Source of the DNA: Lycorma delicatula
Taxonomy: Eukaryota; Arthropoda; Insecta; Hemiptera; Fulgoridae
Length of the DNA: 64,000 bases
Assembly (NCBI RefSeq): GCF_047948215.1
Contig: NC_134457.1
Location: 14,854,626 to 14,918,625, forward strand
Direction of reading: 5' to 3'
Shown one piece after another: positions 1 through 11,605 of the stretch. The notes below the pieces were generated by a model. That model was given only the letters and a program-made list of their open reading frames with translations, ran no database searches and was not told the origin of the DNA. Within the stretch, counting starts at the first letter, position 1. Each line of letters begins with the position of its first letter. The translations under genes were made by a program, and so were the position numbers.

Positions 1-884
1 GGTAATGTTTAGAAGACTAACGACCAGTTCAAATTGATTTGATATTGTGCCTATTAAGGGAGGTATGATTTTTATTGTCTTCGAAACCCCATTTTTTCCA
101 CCCCGTAGGCCAATGACTGGTGATATCAAAAAACTTTACTTAAATAAATTTTAGGCCCTTATCCAAAGAATAGTAGGAACTTCAAACGAATTAAATATTT
201 TACTAAATAAGAAAGTTGTAACGATATTTTGGTTTTTCGAAAAAGCCCTCCCATTTCCACCCTAATAGTCCGATTTTGACCGTTAACGAACTTGATCGAG
301 ATTTTGGGACGAGTTATTTTTTTAAGGAAATATTTGAAAGTGACTGGCGCAAAATTACGGCAGTTATTGAGTCCACAAAAAAGTGAAACATATATATATA
401 TATATATATAAACTTTCGGTGGTTTTGGGGTCTGGGGAATGTGAAACGCGAAGATTTTTCGAAATGTTCCGGAAGTCCAATCATGGTACCCATTACAATA
501 GGTAGCTTTCTTATGAAATCTACCTAATTATCGGTTACTAGTTAGCGACCTGCTGTAAGTTTCGTGAAAATATACGTTGACTATTAATAACTTGTCTAAT
601 AAACCATAGTTACGCCAGGTAATATCAGTCAAAACTTCCGCTCTTCTTTCGGATTAACATCTTCGAAAAAACTGACTTTCATTAAATAATTGAGGGCATT
701 TTCATGACATATCAAGAAAAGCTAACTGTACGACGGGGAGGAAGTCAGCGGTTTATTAAAGCGTAAGCTGAGTTCACAAAGGAAACTAAGACTAAATTTC
801 GTTGTTGCGATCAACATGTTTGGTGGTATGTTATGTTATTTTGCCTCGAATTACGAGACATTCACGAAATTGGCTCATAACAAG
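1..884. other. AT-rich sequence, no gene recognised
   Basis: No coding frame or element ends were recognised. There is a short (TA)n tract at about 389-411. Confidence 0.5.
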
Positions 885-1220
885 TAGAACTAGGCGCGGG
901 GTTCGCGCTTCCGCGAGCTCGGTTAGCTAGTTCAGAGGGAGACGATGTAGGACATTCAAGATGTCCGGATGAGACCTACAGCGTAGGCAAAGAGCTGAGT
1001 TATTAAATCACCGATGTAAATGTCTACTGAGGCATTTGCATCGGTGGCATCCCTACGAGCCAGGCTTTTTACTATGAGATGTAAAAAGTCAGAGGGCAAT
1101 AGATGACTCCCGTTAAAGCCCAAAAATACAAGGAACGGGAGGGGGGTGTGGCGACCGGAACGTCACTAGGCGGGTGTCTTCCCTACGAGGTTGGGATGTA
1201 AGACGCGGAGGAGAGGAACT
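885..1220 (+). repeat. LINE-J 3'-region fragment (R1/Jockey-like)
   Basis: A GC-rich island in AT-rich surroundings. Its start (CTAGGCGC, then GGTTCGCGCTTCCG at about 891-915) matches the 3' region of the R1/Jockey-like LINE near 35447-35475. Its middle and end (ACCGATGTA, GCATCGGTGGCATC, GGTGTGGCGACCGG) match the reverse complement of 29938-30244. No protein motif is visible, so this is read as untranslated 3' sequence of a LINE. The boundaries are approximate, and assignment to this LINE family rests on shared sequence alone. Confidence 0.5.
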
Positions 1221-1642
1221 TGAAAACATATTTTTGGACGTTTATAGGGATCTTTAAGCCTTTTATTTTAGTCTTACAAGAGATGATTATTGCAACTCAT
1301 TAGCCGATAGGATTCTACCAAATATCCAGAGAAATGGACAAAAATTAGATAACCTATGATTTCATCAACATGGGCGCCACATAATTATTATCTAAAGGCA
1401 TGGCAAATTTTAAATGAAATATTTCCAGATCATTGGGTAGGTTGTAGAAGAGCCATAGAAAGGCTTGACATGTTTTCAGAACTCTTTTCTCTAGATTATT
1501 ATTTTTGAGGTTAAATTAAAACATAATGTACACAAAACAAAACGTTTTAACTTTGACGACTTGCTAAGACGTATAATTGACGCAACGTGTACCTCTAAAC
1601 ATTATAGAATTATACACGGATATTATGTAAGGTTAACGCACT

Positions 1643-1933
1643 TCTTTTTTATTCTTTTTTCCCCTGTTTAGCCTCCGGGAATTACCGTTCAGCTATTACT
1701 TTATAGAAGATGATATGTATGAGTGTAAATGAAGTGTAGTCTTGTACAGTCTCAGTTCGACCATTCCTGAGATGTGTGGTTAATTGAAACCCAACCACTA
1801 AAGAACACAAGTATCTACGATCTACTATTCAAATCCGTACAAAAGTAACTGCCTTTACTGGGACCTGAACACTGGAACTCTAGACTTCGAAATCAGTTGA
1901 TTTGGGAATCATCACTAGACCAACCCGGTGGGT
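1643..1933 (-). repeat. SINE1 copy, full length, tRNA-derived
   Basis: On the minus strand it begins with a tRNA-like head (ACCGGGTTGGTCTAGTG, A-box type), has a B-box-like GTTCAGGTCC, then the SINE1 body and the shared tail CCGGAGGCTAAACAGG followed by A-rich sequence. It is bracketed by a perfect 15-bp duplication, TAAGGTTAACGCACT, at 1628-1642 and 1934-1948. That is the signature of LINE-mediated insertion by target-primed reverse transcription. Confidence 0.88.
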
Positions 1934-2157
1934 TAAGGTTAACGCACTATCAAACTTAGAAGGGAAATTATGTAGAATTATATACTTTCGAAAGTTATTG
2001 TATTAAATAATTTAGGAGTGAAAATATTTAACTAAATTTTAAAATTAAATATTGTGATAAAGAAAATAATATCGGTTGTCTTAGTCGTTTAATTTGTAGT
2101 AATGTTGCTAATTATAGTATTGTGTATTAATATTAGTGTAATTTATTATTATTATTA

Positions 2158-3233
2158 TAAATCGAGAACTTCCCAATGGAAGCCTCGAGTTAAGTATTCG
2201 TGATTCATATTTCTTTCGCTTGGCATTCTTCATTTTCCTCAAAACTTCTTTCATTCTTTTTAGAAAAGGCCTTCTTCCGTTTTTTAGACCATTTCGTACG
2301 CGCTCCTGGTTTAATTTCCCATTTATCTATTTTATTTCTGTATGTGTTTCTGTCTATGATCCCCTCCAGCATAATTCCAGCGTGTTCTAAACCTTTTCGT
2401 GTTTCTGCGAGCCAGGGGATTACAACTTTTAATGATGTTAAGTACGCGATTAGTCTTTTGGTCAGTCAGTTTTGCGGCAGCCTGCAAAGATGTCCGAAAA
2501 ATTTCATTCGTCTTTTCCTTATGACAGTTTCGATATTAGAGTATGTTTCAACAATTTAGTTCGGTTGTAATCTGTATCCTTCTTCAGTTTGTCTCGGTCC
2601 CCATATTTTCCTTATAATCTTCCTTTCCTGTTTCTTTATTTCTTCTATTTCAGTTTTCCTATTTGAGATCAATGTTTCACTGGCATATAATGCTGTGGGT
2701 TTAACAACTGTGTTGTAATGCCGGATTATCGTTTGGCGCGAGAAGGATTTCCTGCTGTAGAGATTTTTCACTGAACCTAGAGCTTTCCTGACCTTCTGCA
2801 GACGGTCCAATTGACTTGGTCAATTGAACCGTCAATTTCTCAGAGCTATTCGGCGTAATATATTTTCCAATGTACTTAAAGAGAGGGACTTTATGTATTA
2901 CTCCATATTTTGTGTTTTCTATTCTGGAGCAGTTGAACATTGTTTTTTCAAATGAAATTTGTAGTCCCACTTTTTCTGCACATTCCTTGAGTGTTTCTAT
3001 TTGTTTTATCGCAGTCCGTTCGTCCGCAAGGATTGCCAAATCGTCTGAAAATGCCAGGTAAGGGATGCTTAAATTTAATTTCCCGAATCCCAATGAAATC
3101 GGTTTACAGTTTTTTGTTGTTTGAGTGTATCTTCCCACTCTTTCATCACTTTGTCCAATGTGATGTTAAATAGCAGGGGGGAGAGTCCATCCCCTCGTCA
3201 CACTCCCGTCTTAATATCAAAGGGTTCTGAGTA
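2158..3233 (-). pseudogene. LINE-F: 5'-truncated non-LTR reverse transcriptase
   Basis: Read on the minus strand this encodes the C-terminal half of a non-LTR reverse transcriptase. From 3233 downwards come FDIKTGV-stop-RGDGLSPLLFN (the GQG/GDGLSPLLF block), then AFSDDLAILADE (catalytic FADD box, here FSDD), GLQISFEKT, HYNTVVKPTALYASETL and KKQERKIIRKIWGPR, and a basic C-terminus ending near 2210. At least two frameshifts and several stops break it. The endonuclease domain is missing. A 19-bp sequence made of TAATTTA and ATT repeats occurs at both ends (2139-2157, 3234-3252). It may be the TSD, but its low complexity weakens that. It is a fossil copy. Confidence 0.85.
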
Positions 3234-3357
3234 TAATTTATTATTATTATTAAGCTGTTGTTATTAATATTTGGGCCATTCAATTCTAATATTTACTGTT
3301 TGAAGTTGATATTAGATGTAATTCTGAAGATAATACGTAATAGAAATGTTACTAAAG

Positions 3358-3412
3358 GGATTTCCGGATGAAATGCCGAGACGCTATCATTCGTGCCACG
3401 GAGGCCGGTAGA
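3358..3412 (-). repeat. SINE2 head fragment
   Basis: On the minus strand this is the first ~55 bases of the SINE2 tRNA-like head: GCCTCCGTGGCACGAATGA, then TAGCGTCTCGGC and TTTCATCCGG. The B box and body are absent. It is probably a truncated relic. Confidence 0.55.
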
Positions 3413-3724
3413 TAATAATTATAAAAATTTAATACGTATTACCGTAAATGTAGAATAATATAAGTCCTGCGATTCCTTTCCAGGTAAAATTTCATTCTAA
3501 TGGGGTTTTGAAATTTCAACATATAAGTAAAAATAATCACATAACTTTTGAGGAGGTATTTTTCAACGTTTTAATAAAAAAAAAAAAAACAAACACCTGT
3601 GATATCTTTTCTTACAGTAACCCTGTTTAAAATGCCCTTCAAATTTTAGGATCGTGTAATTAAATTAAAATGTTAACTTAAGGTTAAGACCTTAATCTTA
3701 ATTAACTTGACCTTAATTAACTTA

Positions 3725-4065
3725 AGACCCGGCTGCTGGGTTGTGGAGCCGGGGGTGACTTGGTCAAGCCCGATTCTCCCTGCTCAGTGGTTAGAGGCGT
3801 GAGAAATTAAAGAGTACAGACCGAGATCCGGTCTCCGGGGAGGGTGCCGGGAACGACATAGTCTGGTCCGGTACACCTCTTCTCGGAGATTAGAGACATA
3901 AAAAAGATCCACCGGAGGTGGGGGGGGGGGACTGAACTGCCATGCAGGACGTACTGCCGATAGATGGGGGGGAGGCCTTCTAAGAGTTGAAGGACGCTCT
4001 CCTGGGTTGAGCTTTACTTGATTGTATGTCCGGCCCAGGGGAGTAAGGGATAATGCAAAAAAATA
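3725..4065 (+). repeat. Short non-autonomous LINE-J derivative
   Basis: A GC-rich segment of about 340 bp. Its head (GACCCGG, GGTTAGAGGC, AAAAGATCCACCGG) and its tail (TCCGGCCCAGGGGAG, then A-run at 4049-4055) match the head and tail of the larger element at 28070-28821, but the middle of that element is missing here. It has no protein-coding content. Short ACTTAA sequences flank it, too short to count as a secure TSD. I interpret it as an internally deleted, LINE-mobilised element. Confidence 0.5.
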
Positions 4066-5294
4066 CTTAATCTAAAGAACGATTTATTTTTCTTCAACAC
4101 TATCGGTCTAATGTATAATTTTCCAATTTTTCTTCTTCCAAAGATGATATGGTAACAATTCAGGATAATTTCCCCGTAAAAAAAAACTGAGTGATTTCTA
4201 GTCACTCTTAAAAGGGGCTAGTGACCCCAATTTTTAATATGATCCCTTTTTTTATACACTTGTACAAAGCCAAATAACCCTCTAGTGTAAATAATCCATG
4301 AATATAAAATCCGATTAGGAATTTAAAATGAATACGTAATGGATACAAGCCTTTTAATAATATTAGTTTGTGTAGTAGTGTTTTTTTTCTATTATATTTA
4401 TTTTTTAATAAAATAAAATTGAAAAGTTCTAGGTATTTTAAAGCCATTTGCTCTAAATAGGAACGCAGCTTGGTACAGTTAATGAATACAGAAAGGCGCA
4501 TAATGAACCATGCTCTGGTTTTATGTGTGGTGCTTTTCCCGAGATATTAACAATTTATGTGTGTGAGTGTGAGGCAGACAGAGAGAGAGAGCGAGAGAGA
4601 GAGAGAGAGAGAGAGAGAGTGAGAGAGAGAAAGAGTGAGTTTCCGTAAAACTTCGTCTGCAGAGAATGAATGAAAGAGTTAGACTGAGGTGGTAATTTGA
4701 GTGGGTCTTCCAATTCAAAAGGGTTTACGAATAAATCTAAATGTACAAAGTTGTAGCGGTATCAGCGTTATTAGTAAGAATCTGACTCTTATTACTTTTT
4801 GGGTCAGAGTATTTCGTTAACATTGAACTGAATGGTACGCATTGTGGTCGACCGGCTTTAAACCTTTCCCCATTCGCTAGTTAACTCTCCCCTCACCGCT
4901 ATTTCGCAATCATTCCCGGGAAGAAGGGAGAAGAGCACTCTCGACGACTAAATCTTAGTTCCCGTTTCAATCTACTTTGAGGTTTTTTCTTTTTCTGCTT
5001 ATAGAATTAGTGCAGAAAAATAAATTAGAATTTATTTCACGTAAAATACGGATTTTTTTTTTATCTCTAAAGTCAGCTATTCTGTTATCTACGACAAGAT
5101 AAACGTATAAACTAAAAAACATGATAAAAATAATTATAAAATTAATATTTTAGTTTTTTTTTTATTAAGTGATACGCCTCTGAAAAATGACAAGATCCCT
5201 AGGCTATGAAAAAATGACTTCTCACCGTTCCATCCACGACTTCAATAAAAAAATCAGCAACTTTAATAAGATATATGAAAAAAAGATTAATGAA

Positions 5295-5333
<39 letters not shown>

Positions 5334-5489
5334 CAATTTTTTTTTTCACTATATATGTTTATATAGTAAACAGCTTCTGCCGTGTGTTTCAAAATGAATA
5401 TCGGATTTTTAAAGCTATGTAATATTTCTCAAGTTTCACGTACATTGATTAATTATATTTGAAATTAAATAGGAAATCACAATTTTAGT
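4066..5489. other. AT-rich sequence with microsatellites
   Basis: No gene was recognised. It holds a (GA)n tract at 4580-4650 and a (CA)n(TA)n tract at 5295-5333. Confidence 0.5.
4580..4650. repeat. (GA)n microsatellite
   Basis: About 70 bases of GA repeat with a few interruptions (GCGA, GTGA, GAAAGA). Confidence 0.9.
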
Positions 5490-5740
5490 TAATTACATAC
5501 CTAAAAAAAAACTTGTTTTTCTACACCGAATTCTGTGTGCGTCAGATATCTTAAAAACTACTAGAATTAACAGTTCTGGGACCTGTATTCTCCTATTTCC
5601 CAACTCAAATTACATAAGAAACTACCAACTTCATTCCTTAATTTGGGTCTCAAAAATTACAGTACGACTTCTTTTTATTAGAAGAGCTGAAATCTGAGGG
5701 AAATCTTTCGCTTGTTGAAACTCGAAAACAAAGAGTTTCC
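5490..5740 (-). repeat. F3 interspersed repeat, minus orientation
   Basis: Contains CAGTTCTGGGACCTGTA, AATTTGGGTCTCAAAAATTA and CTCGAAAACAAAGAGTTTCC. The last two, reverse-complemented, match the F3 copies at 27515-27740 and 47312-47525. Related minus copies lie at 30935-31090 and 33120-33400. No protein is encoded and the class is unknown. Confidence 0.6.
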
Positions 5741-5756
5741 AGACCTATATTTATTG

Positions 5757-5982
5757 TTCAAGTCCTAGTAAAGCCAGTTATTTTTACACGGATTTGAATA
5801 CTAGATCGTGGATACCGGTGTTCTTTGGTGGTTGGGTTTCAATTAACCACACATCTCAGGAATGGTCGAACTGAGAATGTACAAGACTACACTTCATTTA
5901 CACTCATACGTATCATCCTCATTCATCCTCTGAAGAATTATCTAAACGGTATCTTACCGGAGGCTAAACAGGAAAAAGAGAG
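5757..5982 (+). repeat. SINE1 copy, 5'-truncated at the B box
   Basis: Starts inside the B box (TTCAAGTCC) and continues through the SINE1 body to CCGGAGGCTAAACAGG and an A-rich tail. A perfect 16-bp TSD, AGACCTATATTTATTG, lies at 5741-5756 and 5983-5998. The truncation at a TSD shows incomplete reverse transcription rather than later deletion. Confidence 0.88.
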
Positions 5983-6009
5983 AGACCTATATTTATTGAA
6001 TTTTTTAAA

Positions 6010-7962
6010 TTATTTTTACCAGTAGAACATGTCCTAAAAGTTTCTCCATTCTTTGTGGGAGACTCTGTATATACTGTGGGTGGTAGACCCTCATAGGACC
6101 AAATATTTTCTTTAAAAATCTTTTTTTCCTTCTTTTTGATTTCTTATAATTATCATAGTCAAACATTCTGCAGCGAAAGACGTTTCTGAAGCGCCACCGT
6201 AATAAATGCCTAATTTTGCATTTACAGAGGTGGATTTTTTGTTGTATGTTTAAAGTTGGATGATAGGCCAATTACATTTTGATCACCCGATTTCTTAGTT
6301 ATTTTTTCTTGGGCGTTCCATTCTATAATTTTTCCTTTGCGTTCAAACTGTATGACTTTTTCTATTTTCCTTTACCTGGTTTTTAAAATTGATTTTAAAA
6401 GTTCCCCGTTTTAAAAATTGAGGTATTCTTAATATCTGTTATTTATTGTATTTTATTAAAGATATTTGTAGCCCTATTCTTTTTCCTGAATCGTATAATA
6501 TGTTTATTTCTCCTGTTGCTTTTTGAAATCGTCCAACAAGATAACCGAATCATCTACGAAGGACAGACAGTTAATAATCATGCGATTCTTCACTTTTGTT
6601 TATCCACTCACGAATAACGTTTGCTATGAAAGTCCTTCAGTCTGTCTTATTCCTGTTTTTGTGGAGAAAGAATTAAAAATGTCACTTTTGTGTTTGTTAA
6701 TGTTTCTCTTATTATATTTTTGGTTTTATCTTCCCCGCCGAATTCTTTTGGCATTTCAAAAAGGGATTGTCAATCTATAGAATAGTATGCTTTTCTAAAG
6801 TCAACAAAGATCTCCTAGATAGTTTGTTGCTTTTGTGCTTCGCGGATAATAAGACCAACAGAAATTATCTTTTCCACAAAAGATCCGGACTTTTTAAATC
6901 TACCTGATAGTCTACTAATCCTTTTTCTATTTTGAAACTAATTCAATTCTTTAATGCTTTAAGTAATAATTTGAATATTCTATGAAAAGCTGCTTACAAA
7001 CGATTGGTATCTTTTTTTTGTTGAGAGGCTGAATCAAAACTGATTTTCATTTATCAGGAATTTTTTCAATTTCCCATATTTTTTAGAATCATATTTTGAA
7101 ATTTTGGAACATTTCTTTTACAGTATATTTGAAAAGTTCAACCGTTATGGTATCTTCTCTAGATGCCTTATTATTCTGAAGGTTTTTAATTTCATCATAA
7201 TTTTCGATGGAAGGAAAAGCGGTAAAACTTATTTCGAATAATTTGTTTTTATCATTTCATTTGGGGGAACTTAATTTAATAATTTTTCAAACCACTTTCC
7301 CAAACTTCAGAATTAACTTTGTTATTATGGATTAATTTCATTTTAAAATATAGATTCCGAGCTTGGCAAACTTTTAATTTGATAATTTTTAAATGTTTTT
7401 ATAGAGGATTCGTGTGCTGTTTTTTTGAAGTCATCTTTGATTTTGTTTACTTATCTTTTGAAGTCTCTTCTTCTTTTTCTTACGACTTTGGGTATTTTTT
7501 TTTTTGTTGTTTGAAAAATTGTTGAAGTCGTCTTATTATGAGTTCCATTTTTTCTCGAGTACAAATCTTTTGAAAATAGCCTCTTCGCAGTTTTTGTTCC
7601 ACCACCTGCCTCTTTTTTGTGGTTGTTAAATCGATTTTTCTGCTGATTCTTTGAGCTATTTCTGACCAAACAGGAAAATTAAACGTTTTTATTTTTTGTT
7701 GGTATTTTTCTTTATTTTTTAAATTTGATTTTAATTCTTCTATTTTATATTTTTCTATTCTATTGTGAGTAGTTCCATTTCTATTAAGGATAAGCTTTAC
7801 TTCTATTCTCTTTAAATAACGATCCGAATCTATATTTACTCCTTTCTGAAGGACTTTCGAATTTAATATTCATTATTTTTTTGTAATTTTTTACGACTGA
7901 CCACCATATGGTCATTTTGAAATTCTTCAAATAGTCTACTTTTTTAAAAATTTATTTTTATT
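6010..7962 (-). pseudogene. LINE-F: decayed copy with RT and end of endonuclease
   Basis: Read on the minus strand, shredded by frameshifts, conserved LINE blocks appear in the correct order. Near 7800-7850 is an endonuclease-end-like GVNIDSDRYL. Near 7600-7660 is GRWWNKNCEEAI, typical of the linker before RT. At about 6800 is IFVDFRKAYYSIDNP (RT motif FVDFKKAYDSID). At about 6560 is the FADDSVILL-like box. At about 6490 is GLQISL. At about 6160-6220 are SVNAK and SFAAECLT, then the KRFLKKIFGP block at about 6100. It is the longest LINE-F remnant in the window and clearly dead. Its 5' part is cut at 7963 by a LINE-R copy and may resume after 8887. Confidence 0.75.
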
Positions 7963-7973
7963 ATTATTTTTAG

Positions 7974-8876
7974 GGACAAGGATGTTCCCTATCTCCGTTA
8001 CTTTTTAATCTTTACATGGAACTAGCAGTTAATGATGTTAAAGAACAATTTAGATTCGGAGTAACAGTACAAGCTGAAAAGATAAAGATGCTACGATTTG
8101 CTGATGATATAGTAATTCTAGCCGAGAGTAAAAAGGATTTAGAAGAAACAATGAACCGCATAGATGAAGTCCTACGCAAGAACTATCGCATGAAAATAAA
8201 CAAGAACAAAACAAAAGTAATGAAATGTAGTAGAAATAACAAAGATGGACCGCTGAATGTGAAAATAGGAGGAGAAAAGATTATGGAGGTAGAAGAATTT
8301 TGTTATTTGGGAAGTAAAATTACTAAAGATGGACGAAGCAGGAGCGATATAAAATGCCGAATAGCACAAGCTAAACGAGCCTTCAGTAAGAAATATAATT
8401 TGTTTACATCAAAAATTAATTTAAATGTCAGGAAAAGATTTTTGAGAGTGTTTGTTTGGAGTGTCGCTTTATATGGAAGTGAATCTTGGACAATCGGAGT
8501 ATCTGAGAAAAAAAGATTAGAAGCTTTTGAAATGTGGTGCTATAGGAGAATGTTAAAAATCAGATGGGTGGATAAAGTGACAAATGAAGAGGTATTGCGG
8601 CAAATAGGTGAAGAAAGTAGCATTTGGAAAAATATAGCTAAAAGAAGAGACAGACTTATAGGCCACATACTAAGGCATCCTGGAATAGTCGCTTTAATAT
8701 TGGAAGGACAGGTAGAAGGGAAAAATTGTGTAGGCAGGCCACGTTTGGAGTATGTAAAACAAATTGTTGGGGATGTAGGATGTAGAGGGTATACTGAAAT
8801 GAAACGACTAGCTCTAGATAGGGAATCTTGGAGAGCTGCATCAAACCAGTCAAATGACTGAAGACAAAAAAAAAAA
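7974..8876 (+). pseudogene. LINE-R: 5'-truncated RTE/BovB-like RT, frame still open
   Basis: The frame is open from the truncation point (GQGCSLSPLLFNLY) through a 281-codon ORF at 8016-8861. It carries LRFADDIVILAES (catalytic FADD), YRMKINKNKTKVM, FCYLGSKIT, VALYGSESWTIG, EAFEMWCYRRMLKIRW and a C-terminus DRESWRAASNQSND. That C-terminus resembles the BovB/RTE ending DREAWRAA. Then AAGAC and a poly-A tail follow. The N-terminal endonuclease and most of RT are missing. The 11-bp TSD ATTATTTTTAG is at 7963-7973 and 8877-8887. The copy lies inside an older LINE-F. It differs from the copies at 19.8 and 25.9 kb at few positions, so the family moved recently. Confidence 0.9.
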
Positions 8877-8887
8877 ATTATTTTTAG

Positions 8888-9508
8888 ACCGTCTCTTAAA
8901 GTGTATGATGTCAATTTTAGGTTATATCATTAAAAAAATTTAATTAATTATTAAGGTTGGTTCTTTTGCGGGTTCCGACAATTTTTTCTCATTTTTTGCT
9001 GCCTGTTGGTGACTGCATTCGAAGGATTTGTAACGGGGAGAAAATCAAGAGGTCGGAAATGAATGAAAATAATAGACAATATAAAAAGGGCAAAATATAA
9101 ATAGAACAGAATGGAGGGCGGCCATGTGAAAACCTACCTTTCGGCAGAACACTTCTTATTATTATTTTTCATTACATACTTGAACATTGAATCCTATAGA
9201 CGAATTTCTATTTTATTCTAGGGAATTTTAGATATTTCTATGGCGAGGAAATCCGAAAAAACTAACCCGACTTATTCTAGGTTCCTTCTGACATCTTCAT
9301 TTAATGGAGAAGTTACATTACAAGTGTTACTCTTAAAAAGATAATCTGTCAAATGAGGAGTCAAAATTTATTACAGAATTTAGAAATTATTTATTTATGA
9401 TAAATGTAGTGACATGTTATACATAAATATTCTTACACAGACTTTTAGAATTCTGTATCTTTCAATTCAAAGATTTTTCATCTAGATATCTCGATTCCTT
9501 TCCTGCTA
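8888..9508. other. AT-rich, possible LINE-F continuation, no gene
   Basis: The sequence right after the LINE-R copy may be the displaced 5' continuation of the minus-strand LINE-F, but no motif is clear enough to claim. Nothing else was recognised. Confidence 0.35.
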
Positions 9509-9661
9509 ATTTTTTTTTTTTTTTTATGAAAGAGCGGTCATCAACAGCTGTGATTACCCGGTGGAAACTGTTAGCGAATGAAAAGATGCCGTACCAGACC
9601 GGGATTCGAACCCGGAACCTCCGCACGAAATGCGGAGACGCTACCTACTTACCTACGGAAG
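9509..9661 (-). repeat. SINE2b copy with poly-A tail
   Basis: On the minus strand: TAGGTAGCGTCTCCGCATTT, then a B-box block GGGTTCGAATCCCGGTC, then the type-b body CATCTTTTCATTCG and TTTCCACCGGGTAATCAC, ending in about 17 A residues (T run at 9510-9526 on plus). The body matches the plus-strand copy at 47161-47309. The tRNA-like T-arm makes a tRNA origin likely. I found no clear TSD. Confidence 0.7.
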
Positions 9662-10608
9662 TTAAATGCATATAGATGGGGGATCTTAAACGCATATAAA
9701 ACTTTTAAGGTTTCTTTCAGTTTACCAACCTTTAAAAGAAAATTTAAATTAATTGTACAACAACAAAAAATTTATTGGGATTTCAATTTTGAGGATTTTC
9801 CAAGAGGCTACGATTTCTCGAAAGGATGTCTTTTGGGCTCTCAAGAAATCGTGTCCATCTGCACCATTTTAAGGGCGGTGAATTTTCTCAAAAAATTACC
9901 ATCTGTAGTAGTTTTATTACTTCCGAATGCCTTAACTATCATGCTTAGAAATAAACCAGGAATACCCCATGAAGAAACTCCGCCAACATTACCTCTAGTC
10001 AAAATTTTTTCGGAAAAATTTCCGCCAAATATTTTTTCCGACAAGGTGCGCGCGCGCGCGCGCGCGCGTGTGTGTGTGTATACACACGCGAGTATATGTA
10101 AGATGTAACTATATATTGCATATTTTGTATTCTCTTACTAACCAAGTTTATCGGTTGATGGATAAATTTGTAAACATCGCCTGTGGGTGTTTATGTACTC
10201 GCATTAAGTATACATATTATACTATTTATAAGCGATAAGCAAAACATCCGTATATTCATAGCTACTACGCTATTGACAAGTGTCAGCAAACATTAATTTG
10301 AGGCATTTGCTTACAAGAAATTCAGCTCTTAAGTAACCAATTTACGATTAATAAACAATTTTTTCTGTTATTGCGTATTTCCTATGCTGTATTTCAGTAA
10401 AGTTATAATTAGACCTTTTCTATTTTTAAAACAAATTACTTCTTCAAAAAACACTAAATGAACACTTTAAAGAATAAATTTAAAAGGTTAGGTCCACAAC
10501 AGCGTTGATTTTTACTACTATTCTGCGCAAATGATTTGTTTAATTCAATTTTGAACTAAGTTATTATTAAAATATTATTAAAAAAAATAATAATAAAATA
10601 ACTTTCAA

Positions 10609-10649
<41 letters not shown>

Positions 10650-11048
10650 AGGTAAAAAAATAATATAAAAAACCAGTTGTCGATAATACACCAACAATGG
10701 TGTAAAATGTGTTTGTGGTATTTCATCGTATAACAGAAAAATAAAGAAATCGGACCCGTAAACTAAAGGAGTAAAAAATATGATTCATTATATTAACTTT
10801 GAGTTGTAACTGGGATGAAAATATTAATTAGTGAAAAATAATACAATGTTGATATTATTCCAGAAAATTCGAAAATGTACGGAAAATGCTTTTAAAAGTA
10901 TCATTCAAAAATAGTAGTTAATATACGCTACTGTAACGAGATAACGCTCAAATAATATAATACACTTTTATGACAATATAAAAATTACCTGATAACAAGG
11001 AATTATATAAAAATGGAGCATACATATATTATACAAGGAGCAATATAT
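9662..11048. other. Sequence without recognised gene; two microsatellites
   Basis: Long frames here show no recognisable domain. A (CG)n(TG)n tract lies at 10047-10080 and a (TA)n tract at 10612-10646. Confidence 0.5.
10047..10080. repeat. (CG)n(TG)n compound microsatellite
   Basis: An alternating GC tract of about 20 bases runs directly into GT repeats. Alternating purine-pyrimidine sequence of this kind can adopt Z-DNA. Confidence 0.9.
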
Positions 11049-11386
11049 ACAGAGTGTTTCAAAAAAATGTATACACACTTTGAACTATCATAGAAAATTT
11101 ATTTTCCTACCTACAAGGTTAAATTTCTGGGGAAAGTAAAGCTACAATCCAATTTGAAAAATAAGCATACTTTCTGGACAAACTGAAAGTTCCAAATCGC
11201 GGTTAAAGTAAACGTTCAAAATGGTGGCCTTCAGCATCGATAGTTTTCTGAGTACGAGTCACGACTGGTTTTTTGACACACACAATTTTTTTTTTTTTGA
11301 ACTTTCGTAGAAAATTTATTTTACTACCTGACAAGGTTAAATTTCTGAAAAAAAGTAATGTTATGTTTCCTCAACAGGGGGCAGAG

Positions 11387-11573
11387 TTTTGAATACTAGA
11401 TCGTGGATACCGGTGTTCTTCGGTGGTTAGGTTTCAATTAACCACACATCTCACGAATGGTCAACTGAGACTGTACAAGATTACACCTCATTTACATTTA
11501 CACATATCATCCTCATTCATCCTCTAAAGTAATACCTTACGGTGGTTCCGGAGGCTAATCAGAAAAAGAGATT
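11387..11573 (+). repeat. SINE1 copy, 5'-truncated, inside the Tc1-like element
   Basis: Begins in the body at GAATACTAGATCGTGGATAC and runs to CCGGAGGCTAATCAG and an A-rich end. Flanked by AACAGGGGGCAGAG (11373-11386) and AACAGGTGGCAGAG (11574-11587), a 14-bp TSD with one mismatch. It therefore inserted after the transposon was in place. Confidence 0.85.
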
Positions 11574-11605
11574 AACAGGTGGCAGAGTGGTGTATGTGCT
11601 AGTAA

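Noticed and set aside
2200..2559. 119-codon plus-strand frame
   Set aside because: It is the antisense shadow of the LINE-F C-terminus on the minus strand (RKRRMKFFGHL and KWSKKRKKAF blocks).
4521..4718. 65-codon minus-strand frame rich in Ser-Leu
   Set aside because: Translation of the (GA)n microsatellite.
8540..8914. 124-codon minus-strand frame across the LINE-R copy
   Set aside because: Antisense of the RT; the same shadow recurs at all three LINE-R copies.
9598..9660. Possible tRNA gene (GGGATTCGAACCCGG)
   Set aside because: Followed on the minus strand by a SINE body and poly-A; same head occurs in several copies. tRNA-derived SINE, not a tRNA gene.
9578..10108. 176-codon plus-strand frame
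   Set aside because: It starts in the antisense of a SINE2b T-arm (GFEPGTSA is the GGATTCGAACCCGGA shadow) and ends in a CG/TG microsatellite. No family motif.
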